Part shown: positions 44,316-52,166 of the stretch, piece by piece | Position numbering within the stretch: position 1 is the stretch's first letter | How the letters are laid out: each line of letters starts with the position of its first letter | Assembly (NCBI GenBank): GCA_963730365.1 | Contig: CAVSRM010000010.1 | Span: forward strand, 1 to 64,000 | Length of the DNA stretch: 64,000 nt | Direction: 5' to 3' | DNA from: Fodinibacter sp963730365 | Lineage (GTDB): Bacteria > Actinomycetota > Actinomycetes > Actinomycetales > Dermatophilaceae | Made by a program: the position numbers and the translations under genes | The notes under the pieces: generated by a model | The model's input: the letters and a program-made list of their open reading frames with translations, nothing else | Database searches by the model: none | Told to the model about the DNA's origin: nothing

Positions 44316-45281
44316 TCAGATCCCGACCGCGATGACGGACCCGACCGGTTCGCCGTGGCCGAGGACCGGTGCCTGCTCCAGCACGCCGTAGGCGTCAGAC
44401 TCCACCCCGAGGTGGCGCAGCAGCGCCGCAACCACGACGGGCCGGGCTCGTTGACCCCCGTCGGCGATCTTCAGGGCGACGCCGCGGCCGTCGGCCAGCC
44501 CGACGGCATACACCGCCTCGGCACCGTCCTTGGCGATCGCGCCCTCGGTGCCACGGATCAGGGCGGTCACGTCACGGCGGGTGCCGCCGAGGAACTCCGG
44601 GTGAGCGCGGATGGCACCGGCGACGCGACCCTCGAGAGTGTCGGGCGGTGCGGCGGCGACCCGTCCGAACGCTCGGGCGAGGCCGGCCGTCGAGATGGCC
44701 ATCACGGGGGCGCCACAGCCGTCGGTGGCCGTGGCCGCAACGGGTTCGCCGGCGAGGTCCTCGATGGTGCTGGCCATCAGCTGCTGCAGGGGGTGGTCGG
44801 GGTCGCGGTACGTGGCGCTGTCCCACCCGGCGATGCGGCACGTCGCGAGCATGGCCGCGTGCTTCCCGGAGCAGTTCTGGGCGATCGGGAGGGGTGCCTG
44901 CCCGATGGCCAGCCAGGCGTCGCGCTCCTGCGGGTCATAGGGCAGGTCCGGGGTGTTCTGGAGGTCCGCCTCGGTGAGGCCGGCGGCGGCGAGAATCTCG
45001 CGGACCGCGTCGAGGTGGAAGGGCTCCCCGGAGTGGCTGGCGCAGGCGAGGGCCAGGTGGTGCGGGGGAAGGTCGAGCCCGGCGCGCAGCATGGCGATGG
45101 CCTGGAGCGGCTTGTTCGACGAGCGGGGAAACACCGGGTCGTCAGCGGCGCCCCAGCTGTGGACGAGCGCCCCGTCCGGTCCGGTGACGGCTGCCGTCCC
45201 GCGGTGGGCGGACTCGACGACACCGCCGCGGGTCACCTGAGCCAGGACGGGGGCGTCGGCGAGGGCGGGCGGTGTGGTCAT
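44316..45281 (-). CDS. Asparaginase family protein (plant/Rhizobium type II)
   Basis: 321 residues from the ATG at 45281 (a GTG at 45296 adds five). Shows the RSSNKPLQAIAMLRAGLDLP, CASHSGEPFHLDAVR, NCSGKHAAMLA and TDGCGAPVMAI motifs of the bacterial asparaginase II (PF06089) family, unlike E. coli AnsB. Likely hydrolyses L-asparagine to aspartate and ammonia in the cytoplasm. Same direction as and close to dtd. Confidence 0.88.
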   Translation of the reverse strand: MTTPPALADAPVLAQVTRGGVVESAHRGTAAVTGPDGALVHSWGAADDPVFPRSSNKPLQAIAMLRAGLDLPPHHLALACASHSGEPFHLDAVREILAAAGLTEADLQNTPDLPYDPQERDAWLAIGQAPLPIAQNCSGKHAAMLATCRIAGWDSATYRDPDHPLQQLMASTIEDLAGEPVAATATDGCGAPVMAISTAGLARAFGRVAAAPPDTLEGRVAGAIRAHPEFLGGTRRDVTALIRGTEGAIAKDGAEAVYAVGLADGRGVALKIADGGQRARPVVVAALLRHLGVESDAYGVLEQAPVLGHGEPVGSVIAVGI

Positions 45282-45322
45282 CTTGTCTGCGGGCACGCGC
45301 CGACACTACCCAGACACAACGA

Positions 45323-45357
45323 ACGACCGGGGGCCGGTCGAGCCGGCCCCCGGTCGT
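45323..45357. terminator. Hairpin between the HbhA-like gene and asparaginase
   Basis: Perfect 15-bp stem ACGACCGGGGGCCGG with its complement at 45343-45357 and a 5-base loop. It lies after the HbhA-like gene in its direction and probably ends that transcript. Confidence 0.82.
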
Positions 45358-45405
45358 CGGGGGTGTCACCAGGAAGGGGAAACCCGGTGACGGGTGCTGG
45401 GTAGG

Positions 45406-46089
45406 TCAGTCGCCGACCTTCTCGGCAGCGTCCTCCACAGCCTTGGGGGCCGCGGCGGCGGTCTTCTTGGCGCTGGTGGTCGCGCCCTTCGCCGACGCGG
45501 TGGCCTTCTTGCTGGCGTTCTTCGTGGTGGTCGAGGTGCGCTTGGCCGCGGTGCGGGTGCGCTTCGCCGACTTCGTGGCCTCGGTCTGGGCGACCTTGGT
45601 CTCCTCGGCGAGCGAGTCCGTGACGACGTCGGCGACCTTGGCGGCCTCCTTGCGACCGGTGGTGATGGTGGCCTTGGCCGAGCGCTCGACCTGGACGGCC
45701 GCGTTGCGGGTGGCCGTGACGGCACCCTTGGCCTGCGCCACGGTGGTGTTCGCCTGGCCAACGAGGTCCTGGGTGGACTTCTGCTTGCGGATGCGGTTGA
45801 CGAGGCTCTTGCCGCGGTTGGCGAGGTCGTCGTAGCCCTCGGACACCTTGCCGCCGAAGACCATGGACTGGTTGATGGCGACGGCCGGGATCTCCTTGAC
45901 CTGGTCGGCGACCTTGGTCGCACGGGCCTGGAGGGCGGTCGGCTCGAGGTCGGCGCTCAGCTCGGTGCTGAACGTGGTGGCGCGGACGCGGGCGTCGCGA
46001 ACCTTCTCGACGGCGAGGTCGGTCACGCCGACGGCGGCGAAGAACGGGGTGGTGTCGACAGTCTTCTTGAGATCCTCGATGACGGACAT
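45406..46089 (-). CDS. HbhA-like Lys/Ala-rich protein
   Basis: 227 residues from the ATG at 46089 with a good AAGGAG site. The N-terminal half is helical (DLAVEKVRDARVRATTFSTE through KGKSLVNRIRKQ type sequence). The C-terminal 90 residues are repeats of Lys, Ala and Thr (KKTAAAAPK, KRTRTAAKRTS), like histone H1 or mycobacterial heparin-binding haemagglutinin. The mycobacterial homologue is surface-exposed; there is no signal peptide. DNA binding or adhesion are both possible. Context with the XRE gene and DUF2516 matches mycobacteria. Confidence 0.8.
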   Translation of the reverse strand: MSVIEDLKKTVDTTPFFAAVGVTDLAVEKVRDARVRATTFSTELSADLEPTALQARATKVADQVKEIPAVAINQSMVFGGKVSEGYDDLANRGKSLVNRIRKQKSTQDLVGQANTTVAQAKGAVTATRNAAVQVERSAKATITTGRKEAAKVADVVTDSLAEETKVAQTEATKSAKRTRTAAKRTSTTTKNASKKATASAKGATTSAKKTAAAAPKAVEDAAEKVGD

Positions 46090-46133
46090 GCTGTGCTCCT
46101 TCGGGTGGTGACTGATGAGATGTGGGGCCGGCG

Positions 46134-46505
46134 TCATTGCCGGGGGTCGTCCTCGACGTAGGACACGTAGATGTCGAGGAGCGCCTTCTTCTGCCGGGCG
46201 GTGAGGATTGCGTCATCCGCGATTGCTCGGCGGACGTCGCTGCCTCCCGTGTGCGCGGTGACGTCTTCGTCGAGGATTCCTGCCTTGACGTAGAGCGACT
46301 CCGCGGAGACCTCCAGTCCCTTCGCCAGCTGCTGGAGGATCTCGGCGCTCGGGCGCTTGAGACCTCGCTCGATCTGGGAGAGGTAGGGGTTGGAGACCCC
46401 GGCGAGCTCGGACAGCTGACGGAGGGACAGCTTGGCGGACTGACGCTGCTCTCGCAGGTAGTCGCCGAGGCTGCTGCCCAGCTCGTTCAGCGGGTTCGGG
46501 CTCAT
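46134..46505 (-). CDS. XRE-family transcriptional regulator
   Basis: 123 residues. Cro/CI-type helix-turn-helix at about 15-68 (LGDYLREQRQSAKLSLRQLS, then ELAGVSNPYLSQIERGLKRP). The C-terminal part (75-123) is a helical dimer module of the Rv0474 type. A near-perfect 13-bp palindrome lies just before the start, the classic sign of autorepression. Its stop lies 45 bases before the HbhA-like start on the same strand, so it may control that gene. Confidence 0.9.
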   Translation of the reverse strand: MSPNPLNELGSSLGDYLREQRQSAKLSLRQLSELAGVSNPYLSQIERGLKRPSAEILQQLAKGLEVSAESLYVKAGILDEDVTAHTGGSDVRRAIADDAILTARQKKALLDIYVSYVEDDPRQ

Positions 46506-46516
46506 GACTCAAGTAT

Positions 46517-46553
46517 GCTTGCTCTAGTTAGCAAAATGCAAACTGGAGCAAGC
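46517..46553. promoter_or_regulatory. Palindromic operator/promoter of the XRE gene
   Basis: GCTTGCTCTAGTT (46517-46529) and AACTGGAGCAAGC (46541-46553) pair at 12 of 13 positions around an 11-base loop. On the minus strand a TTGCAT -35 and a CATACT -10 about 17 bases apart fall in it. The -10 lies only about six bases before the ATG, so the transcript may be leaderless. Confidence 0.75.
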
Positions 46554-46635
46554 GTGAGGGTGGTCACAGGTGCTCAGGGGCGCCTGCTTGCTCGTCGGTG
46601 ACCTGCCCCGAATACCGCCCTCAGCACACTACGGG

Positions 46636-46923
46636 TTGCTCGCCCCCACGAAGCAAATCGAGAGCGCCCCCCGTGACGAGGCACACCTCAAAGCTGCTAG
46701 ACCCCGGGACGCACTTCTCGAATCTGCTCGCCCCCAGCGAGCAGACCCGGGCCCGCCTCCCCCGGCGATGCATCGTTGGACACTGCTCGACGGTGGGGGG
46801 CAACCCTCGCATGTGCTCGCCCCCAGCGAGCAGCAACTGGCTTGCCTCCCCTGGCGATGCATTTTTGAGAAGTGCTCGACCACGGGTGGCAAGTCTCAAG
46901 GTTGCTCGCCCATGGGGGGCAAA
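46636..46923. repeat. 29-30 bp tandem array of short palindromes
   Basis: About ten units starting near 46636, 46665, 46694, 46724, 46754, 46783, 46813, 46842, 46872 and 46902. The clearest unit core is TGCTCGCCCCCAGCGAGCA, a hairpin, followed by about 10 bases of variable linker such as CTTCTCGAAT. Others are degenerate (TTGCCTCCCCTGGCGATGC, TGCTCGACGGTGGGGGGCAA). It occupies most of the gap between the XRE gene and DUF4395. No gene is recognised inside. Confidence 0.8.
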
Positions 46924-46953
46924 CCGTAGCGGCGGGAGGGGGTGGGGTTGCCC

Positions 46954-47457
46954 TCAGGCCGCGGCGGTCTCGCGGCGACGCAGCGACAGGTCGTTGCACG
47001 CCTCGCAGGTCTCCGGAGGGATGAGGCCCACGCGCATCAGCTGCGCGAACGCGAAGCAGCCGGCGCAGAAGCCCACGGCGGCCTCGAGCGTCGCGAACAC
47101 GAGGACCACCGCGAGGAGCGAGAAGGCCACCACCGGGGCGCCCAGCGCGAGGGAGACCGCGGCCACGGTCGTCAGCACGACGCCGATGGACTGGGCGAAG
47201 CGCTTCGGCGGGCCGGACACCATCTTCGGCTCCCCCAGGCGCGGGGCCACGACCTTGGCGGCGAGTCGACCCAAGGGGCTGAACCGGGGCCCGGCGACGG
47301 CTCGCAGCGCGAACCCGGCCGCGAGCAGGGCGGAGAGCCAGAGCCACCCGGTCAGGAGCGCGAGACCCGTCATGAGGACGACACCGGCGGCCACCACCCG
47401 GGCGGCCTTGTCGTTGACGAGGGCTGGATATTCAAAAGAAGTTCGCACGCGTCCCAT
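46954..47457 (-). CDS. DUF4395 membrane protein
   Basis: 167 residues from the ATG at 47457. Four transmembrane segments (about 20-50, 90-125) and two cysteine pairs, GFCAGC in the last helix and CEAC near the C terminus, as in DUF4395. FxxxxL near the start (RTSFEYPALVNDKAARV) is also typical. Members often accompany thioredoxin or rhodanese genes; here the downstream gene is different. No function assigned. Confidence 0.82.
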   Translation of the reverse strand: MGRVRTSFEYPALVNDKAARVVAAGVVLMTGLALLTGWLWLSALLAAGFALRAVAGPRFSPLGRLAAKVVAPRLGEPKMVSGPPKRFAQSIGVVLTTVAAVSLALGAPVVAFSLLAVVLVFATLEAAVGFCAGCFAFAQLMRVGLIPPETCEACNDLSLRRRETAAA

Positions 47458-47586
47458 AACCATGGATTATGCGAGGGCATTCCCGGCCGGTGGTAGGCAT
47501 GTCCACGCCTCGGACCCGCACGACAGGCGGAGGCTCTCCGACCGCCGGACTGCCTGGCTCGCCGCCGAGTTCACTGGATGTCGTGC

Positions 47587-48444
47587 TCAGCGCGTTCGGC
47601 GTTCCTTGACGCCGAGCAGCCCCCGCGCTTGCTCGCAGCTCATCGGGGGACGCTGCATGAGGGTCGCGAGGTCGCAGGCCCTGCTGACGAGCTCGTCGTT
47701 GTGCCGCACGACCTGCCCCCTGGCGAACACCACGTTGTCCTCCATGCCGACCCGCAGGTGCCCGCCCGCGGACAGGGCGGCAGCCATGATCGGCAGGTGC
47801 CCACGTCCGATCCCAGTCGCCGACCACGACGTCACCTCGGCCGGGAGCATCGCGACACCCGCCATCAGTGCCGCCGTGGTGGCCGGCATCCCACCGGGGA
47901 CCCCCGTGACGAAGTCGACGTGCACCCGGCCCCCGAACGGGAGGCCGTGGGTATCGAGGAGCCGACGCAACGCGTGGACGTGCCCCAGGTCGAAGAGCTC
48001 GAACTCCGGCACCACCTCCCGGTCCCGGGCCTGGACGTAGAGCTCGCTCATGAACGGCCACGGGTTGAGGAAGACGTCGTCGCCGAAGTTCGTCGTGCCA
48101 CAGGTCAGGGAACACGAGTCGGGCTCGGCGTCGAGCACCGTGAGCCGCGACTCGAGGGGGTCGTGCACCGAGCCCCCGGTCGACAGCTGCACGACGAGGT
48201 CGGTGGTCGATCGGACCGCGTCGACGGTGGCGCGAAGCAGCCCCGCATCCAGCGTCGGCGCATGGTCGGCATCGCGGATGTGGAGGTGGATCAGCGCGGC
48301 GCCGGCGGCCTCGCACCGCCGAGCCGTCTGGACCACCTCGTCCAGCGTCGTGGGGAGCTGCGGCAGGTCGCTCTTGGCGTGCTCGGCGCCGGTCGGCGCG
48401 ACGGTGACCAGGGTGGTGGACGCGGCATCGGGGACGGGAGCCAT
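47587..48444 (-). CDS. BKACE-family beta-keto acid cleavage enzyme
   Basis: 285 residues. DUF849 TIM barrel with VTVAPTGAEH, the metal-binding IHLHIRD, CGTTNFGD, the strand GGRVHVDFVTGVPGGMPAT, and GHLRVGMEDNVVFARG (Glu near 247). These enzymes use zinc and acetyl-CoA to cleave beta-keto acids such as 3-keto-5-aminohexanoate; the exact substrate varies and cannot be told. No neighbouring catabolic genes. Convergent gap of 50 bases to YgfZ. Confidence 0.87.
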   Translation of the reverse strand: MAPVPDAASTTLVTVAPTGAEHAKSDLPQLPTTLDEVVQTARRCEAAGAALIHLHIRDADHAPTLDAGLLRATVDAVRSTTDLVVQLSTGGSVHDPLESRLTVLDAEPDSCSLTCGTTNFGDDVFLNPWPFMSELYVQARDREVVPEFELFDLGHVHALRRLLDTHGLPFGGRVHVDFVTGVPGGMPATTAALMAGVAMLPAEVTSWSATGIGRGHLPIMAAALSAGGHLRVGMEDNVVFARGQVVRHNDELVSRACDLATLMQRPPMSCEQARGLLGVKERRTR

Positions 48445-48494
48445 GCCCCCATCATGTCAGGCCGCAGACCCCGCTACCGCAGGATCTTCGCCGA

Positions 48495-49520
48495 TCAGGC
48501 GGTGACGACGACTGTCTGTGCCCCAGCAATCCCGTCCACGAGAAGATCGGCGTCGCCGGGGGTGTTCCGTTTGATGACGGCGAGCGCCACCGGGCCGTCC
48601 TCGAAGTGTCGGGCGACAGTGGTGACCCTGCCGACCTCCTTTCCCGACGAGGAGACCGGGGAGCCCTGGTCCGGCAGCACGTGCCCGGAGCCGTCGAGGT
48701 GGAGGAAGGCCAGCCGGCGCGGTGGGCGGCCGAGGTTGTGGACCCTGGCCACCGTCTCCTGACCCCGGTAGCAGCCCTTGTGCAGGTGAACGCTCGTCCG
48801 AAGCCAGTCCACCTCGTGCGGGATCGTGCGGTGGTCGGTCTCGAAGCCCCAGCGCGGACGCCAGGCCACGACGCGCAGAGCCTCTGCGGCCCACATACCG
48901 GCCAGGGGTCGGTCACCGAGGGCGGACTCCAGGTCGGCGCGCGGCACGATGAGCTCGCGCCACGCGCGGCCCTCAGCCGGGTGGCCCTCCACCGGCCCGT
49001 ATGCCGTCGTGTCGCCCACGAGCCCGGGCCACGGGTCGACCCACGCGACCGGCTCCCCCTCGGCGGCCTCCGCCGCGACCGGCTCTCCGAGCACGGCGTA
49101 CGACGACGTGACGTCGGCGACCTCGACCCGGAGCATGAAACGCATCGACTCGAGCCACGCGACGAGCGCGCCGGCGGTTCCGGGCTCGAGGGACAACCAC
49201 GTCGTCTCCCCGTCGTCGACGAGGTGGAGGGCGTGCTCCACGTGGCCCTTGGGCGAGAGCACCAGGGTCTCTCGCGACACCAGCGGTGCGAGCCCGTCGA
49301 GGGCCTGGGTGGTCATCGAGTGCAGCCACGAGAGGCGGTCCGGCCCGGCGACTGTCACGACGGACCGGTGGGACAGGTCGACCGCGGCGAGGCCCTCGGC
49401 GAGGAGCCGCTGCTCCCGCACCGGATCCCCGTAGTGCGCGGCCACGCCGGCATCGACGCCCTCGCCCTCCACGGCGCCGGGGCGCCCCAGAAGGGGCGAG
49501 GCTGTGGTCGTGGTGCTCAT
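48495..49520 (-). CDS. ygfZ: YgfZ-like folate-binding Fe-S cluster protein
   Basis: 341 residues from the ATG at 49520. GcvT-like fold with the family's signature KGCYRGQETVARVHNLGRPPR (about 241-261), where the cysteine is the key residue. SHRSVVTVAGPDRLSWLHS lies at the N terminus. It binds tetrahydrofolate and helps Fe-S assembly. The start overlaps the Fur gene stop (ATGA at 49517-49520), so the two are one transcript. Confidence 0.92.
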   Translation of the reverse strand: MSTTTTASPLLGRPGAVEGEGVDAGVAAHYGDPVREQRLLAEGLAAVDLSHRSVVTVAGPDRLSWLHSMTTQALDGLAPLVSRETLVLSPKGHVEHALHLVDDGETTWLSLEPGTAGALVAWLESMRFMLRVEVADVTSSYAVLGEPVAAEAAEGEPVAWVDPWPGLVGDTTAYGPVEGHPAEGRAWRELIVPRADLESALGDRPLAGMWAAEALRVVAWRPRWGFETDHRTIPHEVDWLRTSVHLHKGCYRGQETVARVHNLGRPPRRLAFLHLDGSGHVLPDQGSPVSSSGKEVGRVTTVARHFEDGPVALAVIKRNTPGDADLLVDGIAGAQTVVVTA

Positions 49521-49939
49521 GTGTGCTCCCGGCAGGTGCGGCAGAGTCCGTGGATGGCGGCGTGCGAGACATCGGAGGCGAAGCCCAGCGACTCGTCGAG
49601 CCGGGATACCAGCTCGTCGGCCGAAGCGAGCGGGGCCTCCCCGACCCAGCCGCAGCCACGGCACACGACGTGCAGGTGAGTGGCGTGCTCGACGAGGTGG
49701 TAGCTGGGCGCTCGGTGGTCGACGTGGGTGTGCCCGACCAGCCCGAGCTCCTGGAGCGCGTCGAGCGAGCGGTAGACCGTGGACGCGGGCAGGCTCGCCC
49801 CGCCGTCGGCTCCCACCGCCTCGACGATCTCGTCGGGAGTGGAGTGGCCCATGGCGCCCACGGCCGCCAGGACACGCTCGCGCTGGGACGTGAGGCGCTT
49901 GCCCTTCGCCCGCAGACGCTCGCCCAGATCACTCACCAC
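49517..49939 (-). CDS. Fur-family metal regulator
   Basis: 140 residues from the GTG at 49939 (a GTG at 49936 is equal). Winged helix (about 13-85, LTSQRERVLAAVGAMGHSTP, ASTVYRSLDALQELGLVGHT) followed by the metal domain with HLVEHATHLHVVC, CRGC and CRTC. Cysteine pairs suggest a structural zinc. Zur or FurB-like, more than Fur itself, is my best guess. The operator could not be seen. Upstream of ygfZ in one operon; divergent from the LCP gene. Confidence 0.9.
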   Translation of the reverse strand: MVSDLGERLRAKGKRLTSQRERVLAAVGAMGHSTPDEIVEAVGADGGASLPASTVYRSLDALQELGLVGHTHVDHRAPSYHLVEHATHLHVVCRGCGWVGEAPLASADELVSRLDESLGFASDVSHAAIHGLCRTCREHT

Positions 49940-49993
49940 CCCAATGTATGCCGGGCGGTCACGGAAGTCAGATCCGAGACCTACACTTGGCCC

Positions 49994-51049
49994 GTGCAGA
50001 ATCAGGGGTTGGACTCGCTCACGGAGATCGAGCGGAGCGACGACGAGACGCGCACCGACGAGACGCGCGAACAGCGCAGCCGCGGGCGGCGCGCCTTCGC
50101 GGTACTCCTCGTCATGGTGCTGGTCCTCGTGGGGGGCGTGGTCGGGTTCATCGGCTACCTCGGCTACAAGCTCAACAGCAACGTCAGCCAAGAGGCGCTG
50201 CTGCCGGCCGACCGCGCCCCGGTCATCGCCCCGGACGGAACCACCGTGGCCGAGACGGGCGAGGGCACGAACTTCCTCGTCGTCGGCGCCGACACCACGC
50301 CTGGAGACGCCGGGCGGTCCGACGTCATCGTCCTCGTGCACCTCCCCGAGGACGGGTCCCAGGTCCAGCTCATCCACTTCCCACGCGACCTCTACGTCGA
50401 CATTCCGGGTCGAGGCAAGGACAAGATCAACGCCGCCTACGCCTACGGCCGCGAGCCGCTCCTCGTGGAGACGATGGAGGAGCTGCTCAAGATCCGGATC
50501 CACCATGTGGCCCGCACAGACTTCGAGGGCTTCAAGGGGATGACCGACGCGGTCGGCGGGGTGCGGGTGTATGCCGAGGAGGCCAGCAACACCGGCACGG
50601 CTTACGGTCCGGTCGTCATCAACGAGGGATGGAACGACCTCAACGGCGAGCAGGCCCTCGGATACGTCCGAGAGCGCAAGACCCTCAGCGAGGGCGACAT
50701 CTCCCGTGGTCGTCGCCAGCTCTCGTTCATCAAGGCGCTCATGCTCAAGGCGACCAGCCCCGAGACCATCACCAACCCGGTCAAGGTCGCCAAGTTCGCG
50801 AACGCCGCCACCGACAACCTCGTCGTCGACCAGGACCTGAGCATCGGGGCGATGAAGGACTACGCGCTCTCGCTCAAGGACATCCGCGGCAACGACGTCG
50901 TGTTCGCGACGGCACCCTTCAGCGGTTTCGGCACCTCGCCCAACGGCGCCTCGATCGACGTGGTCGACGAAGCCGGGATGGAGCGGCTCGGCGAGGCGCT
51001 GCGCACCGACACCATGGACACCTACGACGACACCTTCGTCACCCCCTGA
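49994..51049 (+). CDS. LytR-CpsA-Psr (LCP) cell-wall ligase
   Basis: 351 residues, GTG start. A short basic cytoplasmic tail and one transmembrane helix (about 38-60) precede the extracellular LCP domain (about 95-270): GRSDVIVLVHLPEDG, HFPRDLYVDIPG (catalytic arginine/aspartate), KINAAYAYG, and GALGYVRERKT-type RxxR at the end (GYVRERKT). These enzymes attach wall polymers to peptidoglycan from lipid-linked precursors. Divergent from Fur. Confidence 0.92.
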   Translation: MQNQGLDSLTEIERSDDETRTDETREQRSRGRRAFAVLLVMVLVLVGGVVGFIGYLGYKLNSNVSQEALLPADRAPVIAPDGTTVAETGEGTNFLVVGADTTPGDAGRSDVIVLVHLPEDGSQVQLIHFPRDLYVDIPGRGKDKINAAYAYGREPLLVETMEELLKIRIHHVARTDFEGFKGMTDAVGGVRVYAEEASNTGTAYGPVVINEGWNDLNGEQALGYVRERKTLSEGDISRGRRQLSFIKALMLKATSPETITNPVKVAKFANAATDNLVVDQDLSIGAMKDYALSLKDIRGNDVVFATAPFSGFGTSPNGASIDVVDEAGMERLGEALRTDTMDTYDDTFVTP

Positions 51050-51083
51050 CCCGCCCTGACCCGCTCTGGGCCGGGCGGCCGGA

Positions 51084-51593
51084 TCACTCCACGCGCTTGA
51101 GCTCGGCCGAGACGTGGGACTGCAACGGGTGGCCGACGGCCGCCATGTCCATGACCCACATGAGGTTGCTGTTGACGTTGCCGTACATGCGGTGGGCGGC
51201 GGAGTAGTCCTTGGCGAAGGGGCTGCGCATCACCCCGTCGGTTCGCAGCTCCACCCGAGCGGGCTCGGCCTTGCCGGCGTACATCTCGACGAACCCGGTC
51301 GGGTGCGTGAGGAGGAGCTCGACGTTGGTGCCGTCGGCGGACTCCTCGACCGGGCGCCAGAAGCCGAGCTCGGTCGCCAGGGGCCGGACCTTCGTGCCGT
51401 TCTCGTCGAGCAGCCAGGTACGGGACTGCCACTCGAGGAACGGACGGCCGTCGTGACTGCAGATGACCTCCTGCCCGAAGTTGCGTGAGTCCATCGTCGG
51501 GTAGCCGACCACGCCGGCGCCCTCCCAGCGTCCGACGAGCCAGGCCAGGGGCGCGAGAGCCTCGTTGAGGCTGGTGTCGAGGTGGAAGACCAT
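51084..51593 (-). CDS. Nitrobindin/FABP-like heme-binding protein
   Basis: 169 residues from the ATG at 51593. Ten-stranded barrel of the DUF1794 family: GRWEGAGVVGYPT (GxWxGxG), FLEWQSRTWLLDENG, LGFWRPVE and the C-terminal MDMAAVGHPLQSHVSAELKRVE with the heme histidine region. Related proteins isomerise peroxynitrite and bind NO. Convergent with LCP. Confidence 0.9.
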   Translation of the reverse strand: MVFHLDTSLNEALAPLAWLVGRWEGAGVVGYPTMDSRNFGQEVICSHDGRPFLEWQSRTWLLDENGTKVRPLATELGFWRPVEESADGTNVELLLTHPTGFVEMYAGKAEPARVELRTDGVMRSPFAKDYSAAHRMYGNVNSNLMWVMDMAAVGHPLQSHVSAELKRVE

Positions 51594-51680
51594 GCCCGGC
51601 AGTCTACGGAGCGTCCGCCGGGCAGCCGCCACGCCGCTGACCGCGCCGCTGGAGCGGCGAGTGCGAGCCGATGGACCTGT

Positions 51681-51728
51681 GAGGGCCGGAACAGCGAGGG
51701 CTGGAGGGCCGGACCCGTGAGGGCTGGG
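51681..51728. repeat. Four copies of GAGGGCYGGR between divergent genes
   Basis: Copies start at 51681, 51696, 51704 and 51719 (spacings 15, 8 and 15). In the gap before the DsrE-like gene. No function is known to me. Confidence 0.5.
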
Positions 51729-51774
51729 CCGTAGGAGCGGCGCCCGCCGTGGTCCACTGACCTACGATCAGCCG

Positions 51775-52146
51775 ATGAACGGATCCGCGACCCACCTGGT
51801 CGTCAAGGTGACCTGTGGGGCCGAAGCCCTCGAACGGCTCAACCAGGGCTTCACCGTGGCCGCCACGGCGGTGGCCTCGGGCCTGGACGTGAGCCTGTGG
51901 CTCACCGGGGACGCCACGTGGCTGGCCGTGCCCGGTCGCGCCGAGGAGCTGCACCTCCCGCACGCCGCGTCACTGGCCGATCTGCGGGACACCCTCCTGG
52001 CCGACGCGCGGGTCACCGTGTGCGGACAGTGCGCCGCTCGGCGCGAGCTCGACGGGGGGGATCTCGTTCCCGGAGCCGGTATCCGCGGTGCGGCGGCGTT
52101 CGTCGAGGAGGTCATGGCACCGGGCGCGAGGGCACTCGTCTACTGA
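51775..52146 (+). CDS. DsrE-like protein
   Basis: 123 residues, alpha/beta DsrE-type fold: VVKVTCGAEALERLNQGFTV, then GLDVSLWLTGDATW, and a C-terminal VCGQCAARREL with paired cysteines. DsrE/F proteins carry persulfide sulfur or take part in tRNA thiolation. The CxxC could carry sulfur, but it is weakly supported. The MoaD-like gene is 1 kb away on the other strand. Confidence 0.7.
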   Translation: MNGSATHLVVKVTCGAEALERLNQGFTVAATAVASGLDVSLWLTGDATWLAVPGRAEELHLPHAASLADLRDTLLADARVTVCGQCAARRELDGGDLVPGAGIRGAAAFVEEVMAPGARALVY

Positions 52147-52166
52147 CGGTCGGTCGCGGGCGCGGG

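Noticed and set aside
46598..48040. Plus-strand open frame of 480 codons through the palindrome array and the next genes
   Set aside because: It runs antisense to DUF4395 and BKACE, has a low-complexity composition, and follows the array's period rather than a protein pattern.
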